Below are positions 14,460 to 28,429 of a DNA stretch of 64,000 nt, piece after piece. Positions within the stretch are counted from its first letter, which is position 1. Every line of letters begins with the position of its first letter. The translations under genes and the position numbers were made by a program. Source of the DNA: Liolophura sinensis. Lineage: Eukaryota > Mollusca > Polyplacophora > Chitonida > Chitonidae. Location of the stretch: NCBI RefSeq assembly GCF_032854445.1, contig NW_027018169.1, forward strand, positions 1 through 64,000, read 5' to 3'. A model generated the notes under the pieces. It saw only the letters and a list, made by a program, of their open reading frames with translations, made no database searches and was not told where the DNA came from.

Positions 14460-17400
14460 ATATCTTGAATATGTCATTCAGTGTAGCGTTGATGACGACT
14501 GGGTTTGTGTATATATCTTGAATATGTCATTCAGTGTAGTGACGATGACGGCTGGCTTTGTGTATGTATCTTGAATATGTCATTCAGTGCAGTGACGATG
14601 ACGGCTGGCTTTGTGTATGTATCTTGAATATGTCATTCAGTGTAGCGTTGATGACGACTGGCTTTGTATCTGTGTCTTGTATTTCTCATTCAGTGCTGTG
14701 ACGATGACGGCTGGCTTTGTGTATGTATCTTGAATATGTCATTCAGTGTAGCGTTGATGACGACTGGCTTTGAATCTGTATCTTGAATATGTCATTCAGT
14801 CTAGTGACAATGACGACTGGCTTTGTGCATGTATCTTAAATATGTCATTCAGTGCAGTGACAACGACGACTGGCTTTGTGTCCGTATCTTGTATTTGTCA
14901 TTCAGTGCAGTGACGATGACGGCTGGCTTTGTGTATATATCTTGAATATGTCATTCAGTGTAGTGACGATGACGACTGGCTTTGTGTATATATCTTGAAT
15001 ATGTCATTCAGTGTAGCGTTGATGACGACTGGCTTTGTGTATATATCTTGAATATGTCATTCAGTGTAGTGACGATGACGACTGGCTTTGTGTATGTATC
15101 TTGAATATGTCATTCAGTGTAGTGACGATGACGGCTGGCTTTGTGTATGTATCTTGAATATGTCATTCAGTGTAGCGTTGATGACGACTGGCTTTGTGTC
15201 TGTATTTTGTATTTGTCATTCAGTGCAGTGACGATGACGGCTGGCTTTGTGTATGTATCTTGAATATGTCATACAGTGTAGCGTTGATGACGACTGGCTT
15301 TGTGTCTGTATCTTGTATTTGTCATTCAGTGTAGTGACGATGACGACTGGTTTTGTGTATGTATCTTGAATATGTCATTCAGTGCAGTGACAATGACGAC
15401 TGGCTTTGTATATATATCTTGAATATGTCATTCAGTGTAGTGACAATGACGACTGGCTTTGTGTATATATCTTGAATATGTCATTCAGTGTAGTGACGAT
15501 GACAACTGGCTTTGTGTATGTATCTTGAATATGTCATTCAGTGCAGTGACAATGACGACTGGCTTTGTGTATATATCTTGAATATGTCATTCAGTGTAGT
15601 GACGATGACGGCTGGCTTTGTGTATATATCTTGAATATGTCATTTAGTGTAGCGACAATGACGGCTGCCTTTGTGCATATATCTTAAATATGTCATTCAG
15701 TGTAGTGACGATGACGGCTGGCTTTGTGTATGTATGTTGAATTTGTCATTCAGTGCAGTGACAATGCCGGCTGGCTTTGTGTATATATATTGAATATGTC
15801 ATTCAGTCCAGTGACGATGGCGGCTGGCTTTGTGTATGTATCTTGAATATGTCATTCAGTGTAGCGTTGATGACGACTGGCTTTGTGTCTGTATCTTGTA
15901 TTTGTCATTCAGTGTAGTGACGATGACGACTGGCTTTGTGTATGTATCTTGAATATGTCATTCAGTCCAGTGACGATGACGGCTGGCTTTGTGCATGTAT
16001 CTTGAATATGTCATTCAGTGTAGTGACGATGACGGCTGGCTTTGTGTATGCATCTTGAATATGTCATTCAGTGCAGTGACAATGACGGCTGGCTTTGTGT
16101 ATGCATCTTGAATATGTCATTCAGTGCAGTGACAATAACGACTGGCTTTGTGTATATATCTTAAATATGTCATTCAGTGTAGTGACAATGACGACTGGCT
16201 TTGTGTGTGTATCTTAAATATGTCATTCAGTGTAGTGACGATGACGACTGGCTTTGTGTATGTATCTTGAATTTGTCATTCAGTGCAGTGACGATGACGA
16301 CTGGCTTTGTGTATATATCTTGAATATGTCATTCAGTGCAGTGACGATGACGGCTGGCTTTGTGTATATATCTTGAATATGTCATTTAGTGCAGTGACGA
16401 TGACGGCTGGCTTTGTGTATGTTTTTTGAATATGTCATTCAGTGTAGCGTTGATGACGACTGGCTTTGTGTCTGTATCTTGTATTTGTCATTCAGTGCAG
16501 TGACGATGACGGCTGGCTTTGTGTATATATCTTGAATATTTCATTCAATGTAGTGACAATGACGACTGGCTTTGTGTATATATCTTGAATATGTCATTCA
16601 GTGTAGTGACAATGACGACTGGCTTTGTTTATACATCTTGAATATGTCATTCAGTGTAGTGACAATGACGACTGGCTTTGTGCATATATCTTGAATATGT
16701 CATTCAGTGTAGTGACAATGACGACTGGCTTTGTGCATGTATCTTGAATATGTCATTCAGTGTAGTGACAACGACGAATGGCTTTGTGTATGTATCTTGA
16801 ATATGTCATTCAGTGCAGTGACAATAACGGATGGCTTTGTGTATTTATCTTGAATATGTCATTCAGTGTAGTGACGATGACGACTGGCTTTGTGTATGTA
16901 TCTTGAATATGTCATTCAGTGCACTGACGATGACGGCTGGCTTTGTGTATGTATCTTGAATATGTCATTCAGTGCAGTGACGATGACGGCTGGCTTTGTG
17001 TATATCTCTTGAATATGTCATTCAGTGTAGTGACGATGACGACTGGCTTTGTGTATATATCTTGAATATGTCATTCAGTGTAGTGACAATGACGACTGGT
17101 TTTGTGTATGTATCTTGAATATGTCACTCAGTGTAGTGACAATGACGACTGGTTTTGTGCATATATCTGAAATATGTCATTCAGTGCAGTGACGATGACG
17201 ACTGGCTTTGTGTATATATCTTGAATATGTCATTCAGTGCAGTGACGATGACGGCTGGATTTGTGTATATATCTTGAATATATCATTTAGTGCAGTGACG
17301 ATGACGGCTGGCTTTGTGTATGTATTTTGAATATGTCATTCAGTGTAGTGACAATGACGACTGGCTTTGTGTATATATCTTGAATATGTCATTCAGTGTA

Positions 17401-20400
17401 GTGACGATGACAACTGGCTTTGTGTATATATCTTGAATATGTCATTCAGTGCAGTGACAATGACGACTGGTTTTGTGTATGTATCTTGAATATGTCATTC
17501 AGTGCAGTGACAATGACGGCTGGCTTTGTGTATATATCTTGAATATGTCATTCAGTGTAGTGACAATGACGGCTGGCTTTGTGTATGTATCTTGAATATG
17601 TCATTCAGTAGAGTGACAATGACGACAGGCTTTGTTTATGTATCTTGAATATGTCATTCAGTGTAGTGACGATGACGACTGGCTTTGTGTATATATCTTG
17701 AATATGTCATTCAGTGTAGTGACAATGACGGCTGGCTTTGTGTATGTATCTTGAATATGTCATTCAGTGTAGTGACGATGACGGCTGGCTTTGTGTATGT
17801 ATGTTGAATTTGTCATTAAGTGCAGTGACAATGCCGGCTGGCTTTGTGTATATATATTGATTATATCATTCAGTGCAGTGACGATGACGGCTGGCTTTGT
17901 GTATGTATCTAGAATATGTCATTCAGTGTAGCGTTGATGACCATTGGCTTTGTGTCTGTATCTTGTATTTGTCATTCAGTGTAGTGACGATGACGACTGG
18001 TTGTGTGTATGTATCTTGAATATGTCATTCAGTGTAGTGACAATGACGACTGGTTTTGTGCATATATCTTGAATATGTCATTCAGTGCCGTGACGATGAC
18101 GACTGGCTTTGTGTATATATCTTGAATATGTCATTTAGTGCAGTGACAATGACGACTGGCTTTGTGTATATATCTTGAATACGTCATTCAGTGTAGTGAC
18201 GATGACGACTCGCTTTGTGTATATATCTTGAATATGTCATTCAGTGCAGTGACAATGACGGCTGGCTTTGTGTATATATCTTGAATATGTCATTCAGTGC
18301 AGTGACGATGACGGCTGGCTTTGTGTATGTATCTTGAATATGTCATTCAGTCCAGTGACGATGACGGCTGGCTTTGTGTATGTATCTTGAATATGTCATT
18401 CAGTGTAGCGTTGATGACGACTGGCTTTGTATCTGTATCTTGTATTTGTCATTCAGTGCTGTGACGATGACGGCTGGCTTTGTGTATGTATCTTGAATAT
18501 GTCATTCAGTGTAGCGTTGATGACGACTGGCTTTGTATCTGTATCTTGTATTTCTCATTCAGTGTGGTGACGATGACGACTGGCTTTGTGCATGTACCTT
18601 GAATATGTCATTCAGTGCAGTGACAATGACGACAAGCTTTGTGTATGTATCTTGAATATGTCATTCAGTGCAGTCACAATGACGACAGGCTTTGTGTATA
18701 TATCTTGAATATGTCATTCAGTGCAGTAACGATGACGGCTGGCTTTGTGTATATATCTTGAACATGTCATTCAGTGTAGTGACAATGACGACTGGCTTTG
18801 TGTATATATCTTGAATATGTCATTTAATGTAGTGACAATGACGACTGGCTTTGTGTATATATCTTAAATATGTCATTCAGTGTAGTGACAATGACGACTG
18901 GTTTTGTTTATATATCTTGAATATGTCATTCAGTGTAGTGACAATGACGACTGGCTTTGTGCATATATCTTGAATATGTCATTCAGTGTAGTGACAATGA
19001 TGACTGGCTTTGTGCACGTATCTTGAATATGTCATGCCGTGTAGTGACAACGACGACTGGCTTTGTGTATGTATCTTGAATATGTCATTCAGTGCAGTGA
19101 CAATGACGACTGGCTTTGTGTATATATCTTGAACGTGTCATTTAGTGTAGTGACAATGACGACTGGCTTTGTGTATGTATCTTGAATATGTCATTCAGTG
19201 TAGTGACAATGACGACTGGCTTTGTGTATATATCTTGAATATGTCATTCAGTGCAGTGACAATGACGACTGGCTTTGTGTATATATCTTGAATATGTCAT
19301 TCAGTGTAGTGACAATAACGACTGGCTTTGTTTATATATCTTGAATATGTCATTCAGTGTAGTGACAATGACGACTGGCTTTGTTTATATATCTTGAATA
19401 TGTCATTCAGTCTAGTGACAATGACGACTGGCTTTGTGCATGTATCTTGAATATGTCATTCAGTGCAGTGACAACGACGACTGGCTTTGTGTCCGTATCT
19501 TGTATTTGTCATTCAGTGCAGTGACGATGACGGCTGGCTTTGTGTATATATCTTGAATATGTCATTCAGTGTAGTGACGATGACGACTGGCTTTGTGTAT
19601 ATATCTTGAATATGTCATTCAGTGTAGCGTTGATGACGACTGGCTTTGTGTATATATCTTGAATATGTCATTCAGTGTAGTGACGATGACGACTGGCTTT
19701 GTGTATGTATCTTGAATATGTCATTCAGTGCAGTGACGATGACGGCTGGCTTTGTGTATGTATCTTGAATATGTCATTCAGTGTAGCGTTGATGACGACT
19801 GGCTTTGTGTCTGTATTTTGTATTTGTCATTCAGTGCAGTGACGATGACGGCTGGCTTTGTGTATGTATCTTGAATATGTCATTCAGTGTAGCGTTGATG
19901 ACGACTGGCTTTGTGTCTGTATCTTGTATTTCTCAATCAGTGTAGTGACGATGACGACTGGCTTTGTGCATGTATTTTAAATATGTCATTCAGTGCAGTG
20001 ACAATGACGACAGGCTTTGTGTATGTATCTTGAATATGTCATTCAGTGCAGTCTCAATGACGACTGGCTTTGTGTATATATCTTGAATATGTCATTCAGT
20101 GCAGTAACGATGACGACTGGCTTTTTGTATATATCTTGAACATGTCATTCAGTGTAGTGACAATGACGACTGGCTTTGTGTATATATCTTGAAGATGTCA
20201 TTCCATGTATTGACAATGACGACTGCCTTTGTGTATATATCTTGAATGTGTCATTCAGTGTAGTGACAATGACGACTGGCTTTGTTTATATATCTTGAAT
20301 ATGTCATTCAGTGTAGTGACAATGACGACTGGCTTTGTGCATATATCTTGAATATGTCATTCAGTGTAGTGACAATGACGACTGGCTTTGTGCATGTATC

Positions 20401-23400
20401 TTCAATATGTCATTCAGTGTAGTGACAACGACGACTGGCTTTGTGTATGTATCTTGAATATGTCATTCAGTGCAGTGACAATGACGGCTGGCTTTGTGTA
20501 TGTATCCTGAATATGTCATTCAGTGTAGTGACGATGACGACTGGCTTTGTGTATGTATCTTGAATATGTCATTCAGTGTAGTGACAATGACGACTGGCTT
20601 TGTGTATATATCTTGAATATGTCATTCAGTGCAGTGACAATGACGACTGGCTTTGTGTATATATCTTGAATATGTCATACAGTGCAGTGACAATGACGAC
20701 TGGCTTTGTGTATATATCTTGAATATGTCATTCAGTGGAGTGACGATAACGACTGGCTTTGTGTATGTATCTTGAATATGTCATTCAGTGCAGTGACAAT
20801 GACGGCTGGCTTTGTGTATATATCTTGAATATGTCATTCAGTGTAGTGACAATGACGACTGGTTTTGTGTATGTATCTTAAATATGTCATTCAGTGTAGT
20901 GACGATGACGACTGGCTTTGTGTATGTATCTTGAATATGTCATTTAGTGTAGTGACGATGACGACTGGCTTTGTGTATATATCTTGAATATGTCATTCAA
21001 TGTAGTGACGATGACGACTGGCTTTGTGTATGTATCTTGAATATGTCATTCAGTGCAGTGACAACGACGGCTGGCTTTGTGTATATATCTTGAATATGTC
21101 ATTCAGTGTAGTGACAACGACGACTGGCTTTGTGTATGTATCTTGAATATGTCATTCAGTGTAGTGACAACGACGAATGGCTTTGTGTATGTATCTTGAA
21201 TGTGTCATTCAGTGTAGTGACAATGACGACTGGCTTTGTGTATATATCTTGAATATGTCATTCAGTGCAGTGACTATGACGACTGGCTTTGTGTATATAT
21301 CTTGAATATGTCATTCAGTGCAGTGACGATGACGGCTGGATTTGTGTATATATCTTGAATATGTCATTTAGTGCAGTGACGATGACGGCTGGCTTTGTGT
21401 ATGTATCTTGAATATGTCATTCAGTGCAGTGACGATGACGGTTGGCTTTGTGTGTGTGTCTTGAATATGTCATTCAGTGTAGCGTTGATGACGACTGGCT
21501 TTGTGTCTGTATCTTGTATTTGTCATTCAGTGCAGTGACGATGACGGCTGGCGTTGTGTATGTATCTTGAATATGTCATTCAGTGTAGCGTTGATGACGA
21601 CTGGTTTTGTGTCTGTATCTTGTATTTGTCATTCAGTGTAGTGGCGATGACGACTGGCTTTGTGTATGTATCTTGAATATGTCATTCAGTGCAGTTATAA
21701 TGACGACTGGCTTTGTGTATATATCTTGAATATGTCATTCAGTGCAGTGACAATGACGACTGGCTTTGTGCATGTATCTTGAATATGTCATTCAGTGCAG
21801 TGATAATGACGACTGGCTTTGTGTATATATCTTGAATATGTCATTCAGTGCAGTAACGATGATGACTGGCTTTGTGTATATATCTTGAATATGTCATTCA
21901 GTGTAGTGACAATGACGACTGGCTTTGTTAATATATCTTGAATATGTCATTCAATGTAGTGACAATGACGACGGGCTTTGTGAATATATCTTGGATATGT
22001 CATTCAGTGTAGCGTTGATGACGACTGGCTTTGTTTATATATCTTGAATATGTCATTCAGTGTAGTGACAATGACGACTGGCTTTGTTTAGATATCTTGA
22101 ATATGTCATTCAGTGTAGTGACAATGACGACTGACTTTGTGCATGTATCTTAAATATGTCATTCAGTGCAGTGACAACGACGACTGACTTTGTGTATGTA
22201 CCTTGAATATGTCATTCAGTGCAGTGACAATAACGAATAGCTTTGTGTATATATCTTGAATATGTCATTCAGTGTAGTGACGATGACGACTGGCTTTGTG
22301 TATGTATCTTGAATATGTCATTCAGTGTAGCGTTGATGACGACTGGCTTTGTGTCTGTGTCTTGTATTTGGCATTCAGTGTAGTGACGATGACGACTGGT
22401 TTTGTGCATATATCTTGAATATGTCATTCAGTGCAGTGACTATGACGACTGGCTTTGTGTTTATATCTTGAATATGTCATTCAGTGCAGTGACGATGACG
22501 GCTGGATTTGTGTATATATCTTGAATATGTCATTTAGTGCAGTGACGATGACGGCTGGCTTTGTGTATGTATCTTGAATATGTCATTCAGTCCAGTGACA
22601 ATGACGGCTGGCTTTGTGTGTGTATCTTGAATATGTCATTCAGTGTAGAGTTGATGACGACTGGCTTTGTGTCTGTATCTTGTATTTGTCATTCAGTGCA
22701 GTGACGATGACGGCTGGCTTTGTGTATGTATCTTGAATATGTCATTCAGTGTAGCGTTGATGACGACTGGCTTTGTGTCTGTATCTTGTATTTGTCATTC
22801 AGTGTAGTGACGATGACGACTGGCTTTGTGTATGTATCTTGAATATGTCATTCAGTGCAGTGACAATGACGAATGGCTTTGTGTATATATCTTGAATATG
22901 TCATTCAGTGTAGTGACAATGACGACTGGCTTTGTGTATATATCTTGAATATGTCATTCAGTGCAGTGACGATGACGACTGGCTTTGTGTATATATCTTG
23001 AATATGTCATTCAGTGTAGCGTTGATGACGACTGGCTTTGTGTATATATCTTGAATATGTCATTCAGTGTAGTGACGATGACGACTGGCTTTGTGTATGT
23101 ATCTTGAATATGTCATTCAGTGCAGTGACGATGACGGCTGGCTTTGTGTATGTATCTTGAATATGTCATTCAGTGTAGCGTTGATGACGACTGGCTTTGT
23201 GTCTGTATTTTGTATTTGTCATTCAGTGCAGTGACGATGACGGCTGGCTTTGTGTATGTATCTTGAATATGTCATTCAGTGTAGCGTTGATAACGACTGG
23301 CTTTGTGTCTGTATCTTGTATTTCTCATTCAGTGTAGTGACGATGACGACTGGCTTTGTGCACGTACCTTGAATATGTCATTCAGTGTAGTGACAATGAC

Positions 23401-23765
23401 GACAGGTTTTGTGTATGTATCTTGAATATGTCATTCAGTGCAGTCTCAATGACGACTGGCTTTGTGTATATATCTTGAATATGTCATTCAGTGCAGTAAC
23501 GATGACGACTGGCTTTGTGTATATATCTTGAACATGTCATTCAGTGTAGTGACAATGACGACTGGCTTTGTGTATATATCTTGAAGATGTCATTCAATGT
23601 AGTGACAATGACGACTGGCTTTGTGTATATATCTTAAATGTGTCATTCAGTGTAGTGAGAATGACGACTGGCTTTGTTTATATATCTTGAATATGTCATT
23701 CAGTGTAGTGACAATGACGACTGGCTTTGTGCATATATCTTGAATATGTCATTCAGTGTAGTGAC
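14046..23765. repeat. Block A, copy 2
   Basis: This is the near-identical counterpart of 1-9720 at an offset of 265 units. Copy-specific changes I saw are GTGTGTGTATC at 16207, GGTTGG at 21442, TGTAGTGGCG at 21639, CTTAAATATG near 22153 and AACATG at 23534. The changes at 21442 and 21639 also appear in the 28.4-37.7-kb block (near 32890 and 33087), so that block descends from this copy or a close relative rather than from 1-9720. Confidence 0.9.
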
Positions 23766-26220
23766 AATGACGACTGGCTTTGTGCATGTATCTTGAATAT
23801 GTCATTCAGTGTAGTGACAACGACGACTGGCTTTGTGTATGTATCTTGAATATGTCATTCAGTGCAGTGACAATGACGGCTGGCTTTGTGTATATATCTT
23901 GAATATGTCATTCAGTGTAGTGACGATGACGACTGGCTTTGTGTATGTATCTTGAATATGTCATTCAGTGTAGTGACAATGACGACTGGCTTTGTGTATA
24001 TACCTTGAATATGTCATTCAGTGCAGTGACAAGGACGGCTGGCTTTGTGTATATATCTTGAATATGTCATTTAGTCCAGTGACAATGACGGCTGGCTTTG
24101 TGTATATATCTTGAATATGTCATTCAGTGTAGTGACAATGACGACTGGTTTTGTGTATGTATCTTGAATATGTCATTCAGTGCAGTGACAATGACGGCTG
24201 GCTTTGTGTATATATCTTGAATATGTCATTCAGTGTAGTCACAATGACGGCTGGCTTTGTGTATGTATCTTGAATATGTCATTCAGTGTAGTGACGATGA
24301 CGACTGGCTTTGTGTATGTATCTTGAATATGTCATTCAGTGTAGTGACAATGACGACTGGCTTTGTGTATGTATCTTGAATATGTCATTCAGTGTAGTGA
24401 CGATGACGACTGGATTTGTGTATGTATCTTGAATATGTCATTTAATGTAGTGACGATGACGACTGGCTTTGTGTATGTATCTTGAATATTTCATTCAGTA
24501 CAGTGACAACGACGGCTGCCTTTGTGTATATATCTTGAATATGTCATTCAGTGTAGTGACAACGACGACTGGCTTTGTGTATGTATCTTGAATATGTCAT
24601 TCAGTGTAGTGACATCGACGACTGGCTTTGTGTATGTATCTTGAATGTGTCATTCAGTGTAGTGACAATGACGACTGGCTTTGTGTATATATCTTGAATA
24701 TGTCATTCAGTGCAGTGACAATGACGACTGGCTTTGTGTATATATCTTGAATATGTCATTCAGTGCAGTAACGATGACGACTGGCTTTGTGTATGTATCT
24801 TGAATATGTCATTAGGTGTAGCGTTAATGACGACTGGTTTTGTGTCCGTATCTTGTATTTGTCATTCAGTGCAGTGACGATGACGGCTGGCTTTGTGTAT
24901 ATATCTTGAATATGTCATTCAGTGTAGTGACGATGACGACTGGCATTGTGTATGTATCTTGAATATGTCATTCAGTGCAGTGACGATGACGGCTGGCTTT
25001 GTGTATGTATCTTGAATATGTCATTCAGTGTAGCGTTGATGACGAATGGCTTTGTGTCTGTATCTTGTATTTGTCATTCAGTGCAGTGACGATGACGGCT
25101 GGCTTTGTGTATCTATCTTGAATATGTCATTCAGTAGAGTGACGATGACGACTGGCTTTGTTTATGTATCTTGAATATATCATTCAGTGTAGTGACGATG
25201 ACGACTGGCTTTGTGTATATATCTTGAATATGTCATTCAGTGTAGTGACAATGACGGCTGGCTTTGTGTATGTATCTTGAATATGTCATTCAATGTAGTG
25301 ACAATGACGACTGGCTTTGTGTATATATCTGGAATATGTCATTCGGTGTAGTGACAATGACGACTGGCTTTGTTTATATATCTTGAATATGTCATTCAGT
25401 GCAGTGACAATGACGACTGGCTCTGTGTATATATCTTGAATATGTCATTCAGTGTAGTGACAACGACGACTGGATTTCTGTATGTATCTTGAATATGTCA
25501 TTTAGTGTAGTGACGATGACGACTGGCTTTGTGTATGTATCTTGAATATGTCATTCAGTGCAGTGACAATGACGACTGGCTTTGTGTATATATCTTGAAT
25601 ATGTCATTTAGTGCAGTGACAATGACGACTGGGTTTGTATACATATCTTGAATATGTCATTCAGTGTAGTGACAATGACGACTGGCTTTGTGTATATATC
25701 TTTAATATGTCATTCAGTGTAGTGACGATGACAACTGGCTTTGTGTGTGCATCTTGAATATGTCATTCAATGCAGTGACAATGACGGCTGGCTTTGTGTA
25801 TATATCTTGAAAATGTCATTCAGTGTAGTGACAATGACGACTGGTTTTGTGTATGTATCTTGAATATGTCATTCAGTACAGTGACAATGACGGCTGGCTT
25901 TGTGTATATATCTTGAATATGTCATTCAGTGTAGTGACAATGACGGCTGGCTTTGTGTATGTATCTTGAATATGTCATTGAGTGTAGTGACGATGACGAC
26001 TGGCTTTGTGTATGTATCTTGAATATGTCATTCAGTGTAGTGACGATGACGACTGGCTTTGTGTATATATCTTGAATATGTCATTCAGTATAGTGACGAT
26101 GACGGCTGGCTTTGTGTATGTATCTTGAATATGTCATTCAGTGTAGTGACGATGACGGCTGGCTTTGTGTATGTATCTTGAATATGTCATTCAGTGTAGT
26201 GACGATGACGACTGGCTTTG
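21769..26220. repeat. 84-unit (4,452-bp) higher-order block P, copy 1
   Basis: This block starts at the unit tail TGCATGTATC, followed by a GTGATAATGACG unit, and the same order restarts at 26221, 84 units later. Its first 2 kb are the end of block A copy 2; its last part (23766-26220) is not present at 9721. Markers inside include GTTTAGATATC, ACGAATAGC, TTGGCATTCAG, GACAAGGACGG near 24030, GACATCGACG near 24613, GGCATTGTG near 24943 and GGCTCTGTG near 25419. This is the best candidate in the window for a defined higher-order repeat unit, because four complete or partial copies are present. Confidence 0.85.
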
Positions 26221-28429
26221 TGCATGTATCTTGAATATGTCATTCAGTGCAGTGATAATGACGACTGGCTTTGTGTATATATCTTGAATATGTCATTCAG
26301 TGCAGTAACGATGATGACTGGCTTTGTGTATATATCTTGAATATGTCATTCAGTGTAGTGACAATGACGACTGGCTTTGTTAATATATCTTGAATATGTC
26401 ATTCAATGTAGTGACAATGACGACTGGCTTTGTGAATATATCTTGGATATGTCATTCAGTGTAGCGTTGATGACGACTGGCTTTGTTTATATATCTTGAA
26501 TATGTCATTCAGTGTAGTGACAATGACGACTGGCTTTGTTTAGATATCTTGAATATGTCATTCAGTGTAGTGACAATGACGACTGACTTTGTGCATGTAT
26601 CTTGAATATGTCATTCAGTGCAGTGACAACGACGACTGACTTTGTGTATGTACCTTGAATATGTCATTCAGTGCAGTGACAATAACGAATAGCTTTGTGT
26701 ATATATCTTGAATATGTCATTCAGTGTAGTGACGATGACGACTGGCTTTGTGTATGTATCTTGAATATGTCATTCAGTGTAGCGTTGATGACGACTGGCT
26801 TTGTGTCTGTGTCTTGTATTTGGCATTTAGTGTAGTGACGATGACGACTGGTTTTGTGCATATATCTTGAATATGTCATTCAGTGCAGTGACTATGACGA
26901 CTGGCTTTGTGTTTATATCTTGAATATGTCATTCAGTGCAGTGACGATGACGGCTGGATTTGTGTATATATCTTGAATATGTCATTTAGTGCAGTGACGA
27001 TGACGGCTGGCTTTGTGTATGTATCTTGAATATGTCATTCAGTCCAGTGACAATGACGGCTGGCTTTGTGTGTGTATCTTGAATATGTCATTCAGTGTAG
27101 AGTTGATGACGACTGGCTTTGTGTCTGTATCTTGTATTTGTCATTCAGTGCAGTGACGATGACGGCTGGCTTTGTGTATGTATCTTGAATATGTCATTCA
27201 GTGTAGCGTTGATGACGACTGGCTTTGTGTCTGTATCTTGTATTTGTCATTCAGTGTAGTGACGATGACGACTGGCTTTGTGTATGTATCTTGAATATGT
27301 CATTCAGTGCAGTGACAATGACGAATGGCTTTGTGTATATATCTTGAATATGTCATTCAGTGTAGTGACAATGACGACTGGCTTTGTGTATATATCTTGA
27401 ATATGTCATTCAGTGCAGTGACGATGACGACTGGCTTTGTGTATATATCTTGAATATGTCATTCAGTGTAGCGTTGATGACGACTGGCTTTGTGTATATA
27501 TCTTGAATATGTCATTCAGTGTAGTGACGATGACGACTGGCTTTGTGTATGTATCTTGAATATGTCATTCAGTGCAGTGACGATGACGGCTGGCTTTGTG
27601 TATGTATCTTGAATATGTCATTCAGTGTAGCGTTGATGACGACTGGCTTTGTGTCTGTATTTTGTATTTGTCATTCAGTGCAGTGACGATGACGGCTGGC
27701 TTTGTGTATGTATCTTGAATATGTCATTCAGTGTAGCGTTGATAACGACTGGCTTTGTGTCTGTATCTTGTATTTCTCATTCAGTGTAGTGACGATGACG
27801 ACTGGCTTTGTGCACGTACCTTGAATATGTCATTCAGTGTAGTGACAATGACGACAGGCTTTGTGTATGTATCTTGAATATGTCATTCAGTGCAGTCTCA
27901 ATGACGACTGGCTTTGTGTATATATCTTGAATATGTCATTCAGTGCAGTAACGATGACGACTGGCTTTGTGTATATATCTTGAACATGTCATTCAGTGTA
28001 GTGACAATGACGACTGGCTTTGTGTATATATCTTGAAGATGTCATTCAATGTAGTGACAATGACGACTGGCTTTGTGTATATATCTTAAATGTGTCATTC
28101 AGTGTAGTGAGAATGACGACTGGCTTTGTTTATATATCTTGAATATGTCATTCAGTGTAGTGACAATGACGACTGGCTTTGTGCATATATCTTGAATATG
28201 TCATTCAGTGTAGTGACAATGACGACTGGCTTTGTGCATGTATCTTGAATATGTCATTCAGTGTAGTGACAACGACGACTGGCTTTGTGTATGTATCTTG
28301 AATATGTCATTCAGTGCAGTGACAATGACGGCTGGCTTTGTGTATATATCTTGAATATGTCATTCAGTGTAGTGACGATGACGACTGGCTTTGTGTATGT
28401 ATCTTGAATATGTCATTCAGTGTAGTGAC
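26221..28429. repeat. Block P, copy 2, truncated at about 41-42 units
   Basis: This matches 21769-23977 at an offset of 84 units and then stops. At 28424-28430 the sequence switches within a single unit to the series found at 16982 onward (the TATATCTCTTGAA unit). Variants that set this copy apart from copy 1 are TTGGCATTTAG near 26821, ACTGGCTTTGTGAAT near 26422 (copy 1 has ACGGGC) and GACAGGCTTT near 27853. The block at 37669 carries the same three variants. Confidence 0.85.
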
